Of a stretch of DNA of 64,000 nt, positions 15,074 through 24,119 are shown piece after piece. The translations under genes and the position numbers were made by a program. The stretch is from contig CBESWG010000007.1 in assembly GCA_965533275.1 (NCBI GenBank), forward strand, positions 1 to 64,000. Reading direction: 5' to 3'. Below the pieces are notes generated by a model. The model saw only the letters and a program-made list of their open reading frames with translations. It had not been told where the DNA came from and ran no database searches. The DNA comes from JAUXEH01 sp965533275 (lineage in GTDB: Bacteria; Acidobacteriota; Aminicenantia; Aminicenantales; Aminicenantaceae). The stretch's first letter is position 1; each line of letters starts with the position of its first letter.

Positions 15074-17470
15074 ATGAAAAAGTTTCCAATTTGGTTGTGC
15101 ATATTTCTCTTGAGCCTGAGCAGCCTGCTCACGGCGCAGGAACCATACCGGATTCCTCCCCAGGAAGTCATGGACATCGTGACCGCCCCGCCGCCTCCGA
15201 GGATCTTCATGAACCACTCGGACGACGCCATGGTCCTGGGAGAGTACGAGGCTATGCCCTCCCTCGCCTATATGGCCCAGCCCCTTCTCCGGCTGGCTGG
15301 AACTCGGATCCTGCCTCAATATAACAGCCGTCAGACCACCACCTTCTACACCCGGCTGACCGTCATACCCGTCGAAGGCGAAAAGGTGATTCCCGTCGAA
15401 CTCCCTGAGAGAGCAAAAGTCGGGTCCATCAGCTGGTCCTATGACAGCCGCTCCTTCGCTTTCACCGTGCTCACAGACACCGGCTTCGAGCTCTGGATCG
15501 CCGATGCTGCTACCGGAAAGACTCGGCGCCTCACAGGCCCTATCCTGAATGCCACTATCAACTCCGGCTACAGCTGGCTGCCCGGGAGCCGGTCCCTGCT
15601 CGTCTACGCGATCGCGGAAGGCCGCGGTGCGCCTCCAGAGGCACCCGCTGTCCCCACCGGGCCGAATATCCAGGAGACCTCCGGCCGTGTGGCCTCGGTG
15701 CGCACCTATCAGGACCTGCTCAAGGATCCCTATGACGAACTGCTGTTCAAGTACTACGGCACCAGCCAGATCTTGAGGGTGGACGCGTCTTCGGGCAGCA
15801 CAGAAAAGATCGGTGAACCCGGGATGTATCTCTATGCCGACTCCTCCCCGGACGGCCGTTACCTCATGGTCCGCCGCCTCAAGGAGCCCTTCTCTTACAG
15901 CGTGACCTATCGTTCCTTTCCGTACAGCCAAGAGATCTGGGCCCTTGACGGCCGGCTTGTGCACCTCTTCGCAGATATGCCCATGGCGGACGAGGTTCCC
16001 ATCCGGGGCGTCCCCAAGGGACCCCGCTCCGTGGACTGGCGTCCCCTGAAGTCCGCTACCCTCGTGTGGGTGGAGGCCCTGGATGAGGGTGATCCCAAGA
16101 AAGACGTGCCCTTCCGGGACCGGTTCATGACGCTTTCAGCACCCTTTTCCGGGCAGCCCGCGGAGATCCTGAAGATCGAGCATCGCTACGCCGGAATATC
16201 CTGGCTGCAGACCCCGGGGTTGGGATTCCTCACCGAGTCCCAGTGGATGCGCCGCTGGCGCACGACCTACCTGGTCGACGTGGACAAGCCGGGTGGAGAT
16301 CCAAGGAAGATCTTCGACCTCAGTTCCCAGGACCGCTACAGCGATCCGGGCCGGCCGGTGACCGCAACGACTGCTGCTGGTGAATATCTCATCCCGGTGG
16401 AAAACGGGAAGATCTATCTGTCCGGCACCGGCGCCTCGCCTCAGGGAGACCGCCCCTTCCTCGACATCTATGACCTAAAATCGGGAAAGAGCGAACGCCT
16501 CTTTCACTGCGGCACGGATCACTATGAGCGCTTCGTCGGTTTTGCGGGAGAATCCCGGCAGATGATCATCACCAGTTATGAGTCTAAGACCGAGCCCCCC
16601 AACTCCTATCTGTACGATCTGCGGCAGAAGGCGAGGAAGGCCCTGACGGATTACCGGGATCCAGCGCCCCAGATGACGGGCATGAAGAAGCAGCTGGTCA
16701 AGTATGAACGAGAGGACGGTGTTCCGCTCTCAGGAACGTTGTATCTACCGCCTGACTATCAGGACGGCCAGCGGCTGCCGTTGGTCATGTGGGCCTACCC
16801 CATCGAATACAGCGATGCCCGGGTGGCAGGCCAGGTGCGCGGCTCGGAGAACCGTTTCACCTTTTTCCGGGGGACCTCCCAGTTGTTCTTCGTGACACAG
16901 GGCTATGCGGTGCTGGACTCGGCCCAGATGCCGGTGATCGGCGATCCCGAAACCATGAACGACACCTTCGTTGAACAGATCGTGGCCGCCGCCAAGGCCG
17001 GCATCGACAAGCTGGACGAGATGGGGATCATAGATCCCAAAAAAGTGGGCGTGGGCGGCCACAGTTACGGCGCGTTTATGACAGCCAACCTGCTGGCCCA
17101 CTGCGACCTCTTTGCTTCGGGAGTGGCCCGCAGCGGGGCCTACAACCGTACCCTGACGCCCTTCGGCTTCCAGAGCGAACGCCGGACCTTATGGCAGGCA
17201 CCTGAGGTCTATTTCAAGGTCTCTCCCTTTATGCATGCCCACAAGATCAACGAGCCCATCCTCCTCATCCATGGTGAGGTCGACAACAATTCCGGCACGT
17301 TCCCCATCCAGTCGCGGCGTCTTTTCCATGCCCTCAAGGGCCACGGTGCCACGGCCCGCCTGGTGTTCCTCCCCCATGAGAGCCATGGGTACCGGTCGAG
17401 GGAATCGGTCCTGCACGTGTTGGCCGAGATGATCGGGTGGTTCGACACGTATGTGAAGAACCGTAAATAG
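15074..17470 (+). CDS. Secreted S9-family peptidase (prolyl oligopeptidase / DPP IV-like)
   Basis: 798 residues from ATG 15074 (GGAGG upstream; an earlier ATG at 15062 is in frame but poorly placed). Signal peptide of about 20 residues ends at LLTAQ. A beta-propeller region (about 40-520) precedes the alpha/beta-hydrolase domain with Ser664 in GGHSYGAFM, Asp737 in IHGEVDNNSGTFP and His771 in ESHGYRS. The GxSYGA nucleophile elbow and the DNN acid loop are typical of acylaminoacyl-peptidase/DPP IV-like members. It is expected to release dipeptides or short peptides outside the cytoplasm. It stands alone behind its own promoter. Confidence 0.93.
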   Translation: MKKFPIWLCIFLLSLSSLLTAQEPYRIPPQEVMDIVTAPPPPRIFMNHSDDAMVLGEYEAMPSLAYMAQPLLRLAGTRILPQYNSRQTTTFYTRLTVIPVEGEKVIPVELPERAKVGSISWSYDSRSFAFTVLTDTGFELWIADAATGKTRRLTGPILNATINSGYSWLPGSRSLLVYAIAEGRGAPPEAPAVPTGPNIQETSGRVASVRTYQDLLKDPYDELLFKYYGTSQILRVDASSGSTEKIGEPGMYLYADSSPDGRYLMVRRLKEPFSYSVTYRSFPYSQEIWALDGRLVHLFADMPMADEVPIRGVPKGPRSVDWRPLKSATLVWVEALDEGDPKKDVPFRDRFMTLSAPFSGQPAEILKIEHRYAGISWLQTPGLGFLTESQWMRRWRTTYLVDVDKPGGDPRKIFDLSSQDRYSDPGRPVTATTAAGEYLIPVENGKIYLSGTGASPQGDRPFLDIYDLKSGKSERLFHCGTDHYERFVGFAGESRQMIITSYESKTEPPNSYLYDLRQKARKALTDYRDPAPQMTGMKKQLVKYEREDGVPLSGTLYLPPDYQDGQRLPLVMWAYPIEYSDARVAGQVRGSENRFTFFRGTSQLFFVTQGYAVLDSAQMPVIGDPETMNDTFVEQIVAAAKAGIDKLDEMGIIDPKKVGVGGHSYGAFMTANLLAHCDLFASGVARSGAYNRTLTPFGFQSERRTLWQAPEVYFKVSPFMHAHKINEPILLIHGEVDNNSGTFPIQSRRLFHALKGHGATARLVFLPHESHGYRSRESVLHVLAEMIGWFDTYVKNRK

Positions 17471-17488
17471 AGCGGATCTCTGAGGGGC

Positions 17489-17995
17489 CTATACGGGGGG
17501 ATCGATCTCCGCCTCTGTCCGTTCTCCGGACCCGGATGCGCGGAAGATGGACAGGACCTTGTTTTCGCGGTAGTCGAATATGGCCTCGAGCTTTCGGCGC
17601 ACATACCAGAAATCCACCAGGGGCTCCAGGATCCACCCGGGACTGCGGTAGACCACGGCGTCTTCCATGATCGTCTCGTCCCCCTCGGGAGTAAATTTGT
17701 GGAAGTGGACCCACTGCTTGTACGGTCCCCGGACCTGCGTGTCTTCGAAGGAGTGAGGCGGATCCCAGCCAGTGATCTCCGTCTTCCAGCTGATCGGGAA
17801 TCCATTCAGTTTCAGGGCAAAATCGATCTGCTGGCCCTTGCTCAATGCAAGGGGAGTGGGCGTCAGGGAGCGGAAGTGAAACCAGGCCGGCGTGATCCTG
17901 CCCAGGTTTTCTACCTGACCAAAGAAATGGAATACATCTTCCACAGAGGCGGGGATTCGGGTCTTCCTATAGAGACGGTGTGTTTTTGTAGCCAT
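17489..17995 (-). CDS. SRPBCC (START-like) ligand-binding protein
   Basis: 168 residues, cytoplasmic (no signal). The pattern fits the SRPBCC/polyketide-cyclase fold: N-terminal strand HRLYRKTRIPASVEDVFHFFGQVENLGRITPAW, central strands WKTEITGWDPPHSFEDTQVRGPYKQWVHFHKF, and C-terminal helix ending KLEAIFDYRENKVLSIF. Members bind hydrophobic ligands in a deep cavity; this type is often annotated as a CoxG-like or cell-division-inhibitor-like SRPBCC protein. It diverges from the FetA-like gene with only 28 bases between start codons, so the two share a regulatory region. Ligand unknown. Confidence 0.8.
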   Translation of the reverse strand: MATKTHRLYRKTRIPASVEDVFHFFGQVENLGRITPAWFHFRSLTPTPLALSKGQQIDFALKLNGFPISWKTEITGWDPPHSFEDTQVRGPYKQWVHFHKFTPEGDETIMEDAVVYRSPGWILEPLVDFWYVRRKLEAIFDYRENKVLSIFRASGSGERTEAEIDPPV

Positions 17996-18002
17996 TTCCT
18001 GT

Positions 18003-18008
18003 TATAAT
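18003..18008 (+). promoter_or_regulatory. -10 element TATAAT giving a near-leaderless FetA-like mRNA
   Basis: A perfect TATAAT ends 15 bases before the ATG at 18024. A transcript starting about 7 bases downstream would have a leader of under 10 bases, and no SD is visible. The -35 region is weak and lies inside the divergent SRPBCC gene start. Confidence 0.45.
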
Positions 18009-18023
18009 ACTCTCTTTCTTTCG

Positions 18024-18692
18024 ATGAGTGAAGCGGCCGGTTCCCCACTACTAGAGATCCACGATCTCTCCCTGGATATTGGGGACAGGTGCCTTTACAA
18101 GGGGCTGTCCCTGACGCTCGGTCAGGGAGAAAAAATCGCCATCACGGGGAAGTCCGGAAGCGGCAAATCCACCCTGCTGAAATGCATCCTGGGTTTCGTG
18201 ATCCCCTCTTCCGGATCCATTTCTTACCAGGGGACCGAGCTCGATCCCCGGACTGTCTGGCCTCTGCGGTATTCCCTGGGTTATGTGCCGCAGGAGGCCG
18301 ATCTGGGCGACCTCACGGCCGGAGAATTCATTCGTAGGCCGTTTCGATACGGGATCAACCGAGGCTTGGCCTGGGAGGACGAGCGCCTCCAGGAACTCTG
18401 CGCCGCCTTCCACCTGGAGCACGGGCTCCTCTCTCAGGCATCCCGGAAGCTCTCGGGTGGAGAAAAGCAGCGTGTCGCCCTCATCGCGGCGCTCATGCTG
18501 GAGCGGAAGCTCTATCTGTTCGACGAGATCACCTCTGCACTGGATGAGGACGCGAGGGCAGCGGTCATCGGCTATCTGGTGAAGGCGGAAAGCTTCGCGG
18601 CCGTGATCGTGGCCCATGACCAGGAGCTGCGGGCCGCCTGCGATCGGGTCTACAGGTTGGATCCCAAGGGTTCCCTGAGGGCTTTCTCATGA
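18024..18692 (+). CDS. fetA: ABC transporter ATP-binding protein, FetA-like
   Basis: 222-residue ABC ATPase: Walker A GKSGSGKST (about 45-53), Q-loop PQEADLGDL, signature LSGGEKQRVAL, Walker B LYLFDEITSALD and H-loop IVAHD. It overlaps the next gene (ATGA), whose product is a FetB/YbbM-family permease, so the pair matches the FetAB iron-export type transporter, which protects against excess iron or oxidative stress in E. coli. The start has no SD and a TATAAT just upstream, suggesting leaderless translation. Substrate assignment rests on the permease family. Confidence 0.88.
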   Translation: MSEAAGSPLLEIHDLSLDIGDRCLYKGLSLTLGQGEKIAITGKSGSGKSTLLKCILGFVIPSSGSISYQGTELDPRTVWPLRYSLGYVPQEADLGDLTAGEFIRRPFRYGINRGLAWEDERLQELCAAFHLEHGLLSQASRKLSGGEKQRVALIAALMLERKLYLFDEITSALDEDARAAVIGYLVKAESFAAVIVAHDQELRAACDRVYRLDPKGSLRAFS

Positions 18693-19480
18693 GTACTTCC
18701 GCACTGGACATCGGGACGATAGGGCTGCTCCTGGGTTATCTGCTGCTCCTTTTCCCTTTGGCTTTCATCCTGCTCTACCGGGTCAAGCTGCTCAGGCCTC
18801 TGACGATCTCGGTCGTGCGCCTGACCGTCCAGCTCCTCATGGTGGGCCTGTATCTCCAGCTCGTGTTCAGGCTCAATGCCTGGTGGTTGAACATCCTCTG
18901 GCTGATCGTGATGTTGGGGGTTGCGGATATCTCGCTGATTTCCTCCAGCCGGCTCAGGATACGCCGATTCCTGCTGCCGATATTCGTTTCCCTCACGATC
19001 GGGACCGTCATCCCGCTCCTGTACCTGCTGGGCGTCATCGTGCGCCTGCCCAACCTGCTGGATGCGCGTTATTTCATCCCCGTTGCCGGCATGATCCTGG
19101 GTAACAGCCTGCGGGCGGACATCGTCGGCCTGAGCACGTTTTACGGCTCACTCCACACCGAGGAGAAGGCCTATCTATTGGCCCTGTCTCAGGGCGCGAC
19201 CTTGAACGAAGCGGTGAGGCCATTCCTGCAGCGGGCCTATACGGCTTCCCTGTCGCCCACCATTGCGACCATGGCCACCATAGGGATCGTCTCCCTGCCC
19301 GGCATGATGACGGGGATCATCCTGGGAGGCACCGATCCGTTTTTGGCCATTAAGTACCAGATAGCGATCATGATGGCGATATTTTCCGGGACAGCCCTGG
19401 CTGTTATCCTGGGGATCCTGCTGACCCTGAAGACCAGCTTCAGCCGTTACGGAGTGCTAAATCCGGATGTCCTGAAATGA
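18689..19480 (+). CDS. fetB: ABC transporter permease, FetB (UPF0014) family
   Basis: 263 residues with about seven hydrophobic helices. Family landmarks include VRLTVQLLMVGLYL near the N-terminus, MILGNSL in the middle, and SLSPTIATMATIGIVSLPGMMTGIILGG, the strongly conserved UPF0014 coupling region. The ATG overlaps the stop of fetA (ATGA), implying translational coupling. Together they form an inner-membrane exporter with iron as the best-supported substrate in characterised relatives. Confidence 0.9.
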   Translation: MSTSALDIGTIGLLLGYLLLLFPLAFILLYRVKLLRPLTISVVRLTVQLLMVGLYLQLVFRLNAWWLNILWLIVMLGVADISLISSSRLRIRRFLLPIFVSLTIGTVIPLLYLLGVIVRLPNLLDARYFIPVAGMILGNSLRADIVGLSTFYGSLHTEEKAYLLALSQGATLNEAVRPFLQRAYTASLSPTIATMATIGIVSLPGMMTGIILGGTDPFLAIKYQIAIMMAIFSGTALAVILGILLTLKTSFSRYGVLNPDVLK

Positions 19481-19486
19481 GGGAGT

Positions 19487-20098
19487 TCAGTCCTTCTTCA
19501 TCCCCTCCACCACATCCTTGAGACGCGGGCCCGAGGGCATCTGAAAATCTGGATTGATCTTCGTCAGCTCCAGCCAGACCTGGGTCGCCTCCTCGGCCCG
19601 GCCCAGGTCCTGCATGAGTACGACACCCTTGTTGAAGCGGGACTGCTGGTGGCTGGGATCGGCAGTCATGGCCTTCTCGAAGCTGGCCAGGGCCTCCTGG
19701 GGCTGCCCGTTGCGCCGGTACATGACTCCCAGGTCCGTCAGGACATTGGGATTGTCCGGGTCCAGCTCGAGATACTTGAGATAGGACCGGATGGCGCCCT
19801 GCGAGTTGCCGGAGTCGAAATAAAGGTTCCCCAGCTCGAGCCATGCGTTGGGATTGTTGGGGTCGCCAGCCACGACTTTTTCCAGCGAAAGGATCCCCTG
19901 AGACTGCTGGGGGGTCATGGCGGGGGCCGAGGGCTGGGGGGCGCTCATCTGGGCGGGAGCGGTCATGCCGGTGGCACCGGATTTATACGTGCTGTAGATG
20001 ATCCCGCCCAGAAATCCCACGATCAGGCAGACCAGACCGATGGTCAGGGCCGTGTTAATCTTGATGTATTGGACCTCGACTTTTTCCTGTTTCTTCAT
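19487..20098 (-). CDS. Membrane-anchored TPR protein
   Basis: 203 residues from ATG 20098 (SD AGAGGA); an upstream in-frame start at 20122 lacks support. One transmembrane helix (about 17-39, INTALTIGLVCLIVGFLGGIIYSTY) is followed by a Pro/Ala/Met-rich linker and three to four tetratricopeptide repeats (NAWLELGNLYFDSGNSQGAIRSYLKYLELDPDN; NVLTDLGVMYRRNG; SRFNKGVVLMQDLG). TPR domains mediate protein-protein contacts; this layout is common in periplasm-facing scaffold proteins. Convergent with fetB and upstream of it is the DUF1080 lipoprotein, 38 bases away on the same strand. Confidence 0.82.
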   Translation of the reverse strand: MKKQEKVEVQYIKINTALTIGLVCLIVGFLGGIIYSTYKSGATGMTAPAQMSAPQPSAPAMTPQQSQGILSLEKVVAGDPNNPNAWLELGNLYFDSGNSQGAIRSYLKYLELDPDNPNVLTDLGVMYRRNGQPQEALASFEKAMTADPSHQQSRFNKGVVLMQDLGRAEEATQVWLELTKINPDFQMPSGPRLKDVVEGMKKD

Positions 20099-20136
20099 GT
20101 CTTCCTCTCTCCCGGACCACACTCGAGGCCCGAGCC

Positions 20137-20967
20137 TTATTGTTCAATATCCAGCCGGCGGAGCTTGAGGCTCCGGAACCAGACGGCGTCCGTGTGATCC
20201 TGCAGGACGATGTGCCCCGCACGCTTATCCGCGAAACCGGGGATGTCGCGGTATTTGCTCCGAGCCAGGCATGCCTCCATCTCCGGGGTATCCAGATCGA
20301 ATTCGAGCACCTTCATGCCGTTCAACCAGTGCTCCCCGTGTCCCCCTCGGAAGACGATGCGCGACGTGTTGTACTCTCCCACGGGCTTCAGGACTTTTTC
20401 TTTCGGTGCGATCAGGTCGTAGAGGGCGCCTGCCGTGTGGGTCGGGCTGACCCCGGCATCCGGATGTTCGGCGTCGTCCAGGACCTGAAACTCGAATCCC
20501 AGGGCCGCGTATCTGGGCGGCTGGGAGGTGGACAGCTCCTCCGAGACATTGTACTTGATCCCGGAATTCCCGGCTCTGCTGATCTTCCACTCGAAAGAGA
20601 ACTCAAAGTCCTCGAAGGCCTCCCGGGTCATTAGGTCACCCCCCTGCAGGGGCTGCCCGTCTTCCTGGAGCGGGACCTCTCCGCTGGCGACTTTCTTTAT
20701 AGCGCTGTCCTCGACCATCCAGTGACCCTCGGGGAGCGCCTCGTGGCCCAGGCTCCTCCAACCGCTGAGGTCGCGGCCGTTGAAGAGCAGTACCCACCCT
20801 GCCTCGAGTTCGGCATCCGTCAGTGTGTTGGGGACAGGTCCTTCCCCTTCGAGTTGGCCCCCACCATTCCGGGTGCAGCCCAAAAAACCGATCATGAGCA
20901 GGGGAGTCAGGAGCGCTGCAGCCAGTATGTACCGAAATTTAACATTGTGGTGGATCGCTTGGAACAT
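20137..20967 (-). CDS. DUF1080 (3-keto-disaccharide hydrolase-like) lipoprotein
   Basis: 276 residues with a lipoprotein signal (lipobox IGFLGC, Cys about residue 31). The rest is one DUF1080 domain: WVLLFNGRDLSGW at the start, YEDFEF-like AFEDFEFSFEWKIS, GNSGIKYNV, and the end pattern GHIVLQDHTDAVWFRSLKLRRL. This lectin-like jelly-roll fold occurs in proteins cleaving or binding modified sugars and is often encoded near Gfo/Idh/MocA and TIM-barrel isomerase genes, as here (isomerase at 21210, divergent). It is probably anchored on the outer face of a membrane. Confidence 0.88.
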   Translation of the reverse strand: MFQAIHHNVKFRYILAAALLTPLLMIGFLGCTRNGGGQLEGEGPVPNTLTDAELEAGWVLLFNGRDLSGWRSLGHEALPEGHWMVEDSAIKKVASGEVPLQEDGQPLQGGDLMTREAFEDFEFSFEWKISRAGNSGIKYNVSEELSTSQPPRYAALGFEFQVLDDAEHPDAGVSPTHTAGALYDLIAPKEKVLKPVGEYNTSRIVFRGGHGEHWLNGMKVLEFDLDTPEMEACLARSKYRDIPGFADKRAGHIVLQDHTDAVWFRSLKLRRLDIEQ

Positions 20968-21012
20968 GCCGTCTGCCTCTTTTATGATCGAATTGCCCGG
21001 AATGCGGCCTCC

Positions 21013-21041
21013 ATCATGCCAGACAGTGGAAAATTATTCAA
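21013..21041 (-). promoter_or_regulatory. Possible promoter for the DUF1080 gene
   Basis: On the minus strand TTGAAT (21041-21036), 17 bases, CATGAT (21018-21013); four of six matches in each box. It lies 46 bases upstream of the DUF1080 start. Confidence 0.35.
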
Positions 21042-21152
21042 GTACCGGCCGATTCAGCCCAAAAAGATTGCTGAAGTCGTGGTGCCTGTGTGTTCAATTT
21101 AGGGAGCTACTTTGGCTAGATACATGTTCATGTTAATAATTGGGGGAATTTA

Positions 21153-21182
21153 TTGGAAAATGAGGGGGCAAGTCGTTATAGT
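21153..21182 (+). promoter_or_regulatory. Possible promoter for the isomerase-kinase-TRAP operon
   Basis: TTGGAA (21153-21158), 18 bases, TATAGT (21177-21182), followed by SD GGAG and ATG at 21210. Confidence 0.45.
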
Positions 21183-21209
21183 AGGATGGAAGAAATCAGA
21201 GGAGACAGA

Positions 21210-22064
21210 ATGCCGAAAACAAGCAGGCGTGAATTTCTGAAGCGCACAGGTCGGGGGGCTGCAGCGGCCGCCTTGGTTCCGGGAGCCGCAACTGCCTTCC
21301 TGTCCGGAAGGAGCAGGCCCGGGGAGACCGGGGGAGGCGAGCTTCGGTTGGGCATGGCCTCCTACACGTTCCGGGAGTTCGGGCTGGAAGAGACCCTTCA
21401 GATGACAAAGAGGTTGGGTCTTATGCACATCGCGTTCAAGAGCTTCCACTTGGCGCTGGAGAGCACGCCCGATCAGATAGGGGATGTGGTCTCCAAGGTC
21501 GAGGATGCGGGGCTCGATCTCTATGGCGGTGGGGTCATCTACATGAAAGACCGCTCAGAGGTCGAACGCGCCTTCGCCTATGCGCAGGCCGCCGGCATGA
21601 GGGTCATCATCGGGGTCCCGAATCCCGAGTTGATCCCATTGGTGGAGGAGAAGATCAAGAGCACCGGCATCCGTGTGGCGATCCACAACCACGGCCCCGG
21701 CGACGAAGTGTACCCGACGCCGCGGAGCGCTTATGATCGGATCCGTACCCTGGATGCCCGCTTCGGCCTTTGCATCGATGTCGGACACACTCAGAGGGCA
21801 GGAGTCGACCCGGCAGAATCGATCCGGGAACTGGCGGACCGCGTGCTGGATGTACACATCAAGGATGTGTCAGCGGCTTCCGCAAAGGGCGGCACGATAG
21901 AGGTCGGACGGGGTGTTGTCGATATCCCTGATGTCTGCCGGGCCCTGCGCGAGATCGAATTTGCCGGGATCGTCTCGTTCGAATTCGAGAAGGACGGCAA
22001 GGACCCGTTGGCGGGCGTGGCCGAATCGGTCGGTTATATCCGTGGCGTGCTGGCTGCACTCTAG
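21210..22064 (+). CDS. Tat-exported sugar phosphate isomerase/epimerase-family protein
   Basis: 284 residues from ATG 21210 (MPKTSRREFLKR). The twin-arginine motif SRREFLKR is followed by an alanine-rich signal to about residue 40. The mature protein is an AP-endonuclease-2/xylose-isomerase-like TIM barrel: LRLGMASYTFREFGLEETLQ, VAIHNHGPGDE, LCIDVGHTQRAG, VLDVHIKDVS and FVSFEFE-like IVSFEFEKDG supply the usual metal-binding His, Asp and Glu positions. Such proteins isomerise or epimerise sugars. It heads a run of genes leading into a GHMP kinase and a TRAP transporter, so the substrate may be a sugar acid. Confidence 0.85.
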   Translation: MPKTSRREFLKRTGRGAAAAALVPGAATAFLSGRSRPGETGGGELRLGMASYTFREFGLEETLQMTKRLGLMHIAFKSFHLALESTPDQIGDVVSKVEDAGLDLYGGGVIYMKDRSEVERAFAYAQAAGMRVIIGVPNPELIPLVEEKIKSTGIRVAIHNHGPGDEVYPTPRSAYDRIRTLDARFGLCIDVGHTQRAGVDPAESIRELADRVLDVHIKDVSAASAKGGTIEVGRGVVDIPDVCRALREIEFAGIVSFEFEKDGKDPLAGVAESVGYIRGVLAAL

Positions 22065-22121
22065 ATCCCCTTCGGAGCTGAAGAGGATATCCGAACACTC
22101 CCTACGAGGAGGCGAACAGTC

Positions 22122-23117
22122 ATGAGGGTCGAGGGACGGGCATTTGCCCGGGCAGGGCTCCTGGGAAATCCTTCCGACGGATACTTCGGCAAGATCATTG
22201 CCGTATCCGTAAAGAACTTCGCGGCCGAGGTGGTACTCGAGGAGAGTGCCTCACTCCGGATACTGGCACCGGACGATGCCGACAATTCCTTTGACAGCCT
22301 CGGGGACCTGGTCGAGAGCCTGGCCCTTTACGGGTATTACGGAGGCATGCGCTTGATCAAGGCCGGGATCAAGCGTTTCTCGGATTTCTGTCGGGATCAG
22401 GGGATCCAGCTCGTGTCCCGGAATTTTTCGCTCAACTATTCCTCCAACATCCCCCGCCAGCTGGGCTTGGGGGGCTCCAGCGCCATCATCACGGCAGCCA
22501 TGCGTGCCTTGATGTCGTTCTATGAGGTGGACATCCCCGAGCGTATCCTGCCCACATTGATCCTGGAGGCGGAGCGAGACGAGTTGGGTATCAACGCCGG
22601 TTTCATGGACCGCGTTGTCCAGGTGTATGAAGGGTGTGTGTTCATGGATCTCGACCGGGAGACCATCGAGACGAGGGGATTCGGCCGCTACGAGCGGCTC
22701 GATCCGGGGATGCTGCCGCCGCTGTATCTCGCCTACAAGCCTGCCCTGGGGAAGGTGTCCGGCAGTGTCCTCAATCCCATACGCGAAGGCTATGAGAGCG
22801 GGGACTCCCAGGTGCTGGCTGCACTGAGCGGCCTGGCCTCCCTGGCAGAGCAGGGGAGGACGGCCCTCCTGCAGAGGGATCGGCATCGGATGAGGGCCCT
22901 GATGGACGAGAACTTCGACCTCCGCTGCCGCCTCATGCCGATCAGCGAGGAAAACCTGTCCCTGATCCGTGCCGCTCGCGACTGCGGGGCCTCAGCCAAG
23001 TTCGCCGGGTCGGGCGGATCCATCATCGGCGTGTATGAGGGCGAAGAGATGTTCCGGGATCTGGTCAACCAGCTGGGCCGGCTGGATGTCGTGGTGACAA
23101 CGCCTGTGGTCGTGTAG
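22122..23117 (+). CDS. GHMP kinase, glucuronokinase-like
   Basis: 331 residues. The N-terminal block ARAGLLGNPSDGYFGKIIAVSV resembles glucuronokinase-type GHMP kinases. The phosphate-binding motif 2 is PRQLGLGGSSAIITAAM and motif 3 is ASAKFAGSGGSIIGVYEG. GHMP kinases phosphorylate small sugars or mevalonate-like substrates with ATP in the cytoplasm. Directly downstream (no gap) is a TRAP substrate-binding protein, so uptake of a uronic acid followed by 1-phosphorylation is a coherent model. SD ACGAGGAGG lies about 8 bases before ATG. The exact sugar is not shown by sequence. Confidence 0.78.
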   Translation: MRVEGRAFARAGLLGNPSDGYFGKIIAVSVKNFAAEVVLEESASLRILAPDDADNSFDSLGDLVESLALYGYYGGMRLIKAGIKRFSDFCRDQGIQLVSRNFSLNYSSNIPRQLGLGGSSAIITAAMRALMSFYEVDIPERILPTLILEAERDELGINAGFMDRVVQVYEGCVFMDLDRETIETRGFGRYERLDPGMLPPLYLAYKPALGKVSGSVLNPIREGYESGDSQVLAALSGLASLAEQGRTALLQRDRHRMRALMDENFDLRCRLMPISEENLSLIRAARDCGASAKFAGSGGSIIGVYEGEEMFRDLVNQLGRLDVVVTTPVVV

Positions 23118-24119
23118 ATGGTGGCGATCTTCTCCTTCCGGCGGTGCCTATGGGCCTCTCTCCTGATGTGTGGGCTCCTGCTCCTCTTCCCCGCCTGCCG
23201 TTCACACCGACAGGTCACCGTGATCAAGCTGGGGCATGGACTATCCCCCACGCATCCGGTTCACCTGGCCATGAAGTTCCTGGCTCAACGGCTGGATGAA
23301 CGCTCGTCCGGCCGGCTGCGCCTGGACATCTACCCCAGCGAACAGCTGGGTTCCGAGCGCGAGTGCCTGGAGCTGCTCCAGATCGGGAGCCTGGGCATGA
23401 CCAAGGTGTCGTGCAGCGTCCTGGAAGGCTTTGTCCCTGCCATGAGCGTCCTGAGCCTGCCTTACCTCTTCCGCGACCGGGATCACCGCTACCACGTACT
23501 CGAGGGCGAGGTCGGCCGCCGGCTCCTCCTGGAGGGGGAGCGCTTCTGGCTGCGAGGACTGTGCTACTACGATGCCGGGAGCCGCAGCTTCTACACCAAG
23601 GAACGCCCCGTCCTGCAGCCGGATGACCTCAAGGGATTGAAGATCAGAACCCAGGAGAGCCCCACCTCGATCCGGATGGTCCAGGCCCTCGGGGGATCTC
23701 CCACGCCGATCGCCTGGGGAGAGCTCTATTCTGCTCTGCAGCAGGGAGTCGTGGATGGGGCGGAGAACAATCCGCCCAGCTTCCATCTCTCACGACACTA
23801 TGAGGTATGCAAACACTATTCCCTGGATGAACACACGGGTGTACCCGATGTACTGCTCATCTCCACCAAGCTCTGGCGGGATCTTCCTCAGGAGTTCCAA
23901 GCGCTCATCCAGGAGGCCGCACTGGAATCCGCACAGGTCCAGAAAAAACTCTGGCAAGAGGCTACGGATCTGGCCCTGTCTGAGGTCCAGAAGGCCGGTG
24001 TTGAGATCCACTATCCGGACAAGTCCCTGTTCGAGGCCCGGATAAGATCCCTCTATGATGCATACCGGGACCGGCCCCACATCTATGGCCTGATCCGTGA
24101 GATCCGGGAAGTGAAGTGA
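23118..24119 (+). CDS. dctP: TRAP transporter substrate-binding protein (DctP family)
   Basis: 333 residues beginning right after the kinase stop. A lipoprotein-like signal ends LLLLFPAC (Cys about 28). The DctP fold is clear: LGHGLSPTHPVHLAMKFLAQRL, a SEQLGSERE-type segment, and PDDLKGLKIRTQESP, whose arginine normally forms the carboxylate salt bridge, then LGGSPTPIAWGELYSALQQGVVDGAENNP. It captures an organic or sugar acid outside the inner membrane and passes it to the DctQM membrane subunits encoded next. The preceding kinase and isomerase suggest a uronate. Confidence 0.93.
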   Translation: MVAIFSFRRCLWASLLMCGLLLLFPACRSHRQVTVIKLGHGLSPTHPVHLAMKFLAQRLDERSSGRLRLDIYPSEQLGSERECLELLQIGSLGMTKVSCSVLEGFVPAMSVLSLPYLFRDRDHRYHVLEGEVGRRLLLEGERFWLRGLCYYDAGSRSFYTKERPVLQPDDLKGLKIRTQESPTSIRMVQALGGSPTPIAWGELYSALQQGVVDGAENNPPSFHLSRHYEVCKHYSLDEHTGVPDVLLISTKLWRDLPQEFQALIQEAALESAQVQKKLWQEATDLALSEVQKAGVEIHYPDKSLFEARIRSLYDAYRDRPHIYGLIREIREVK

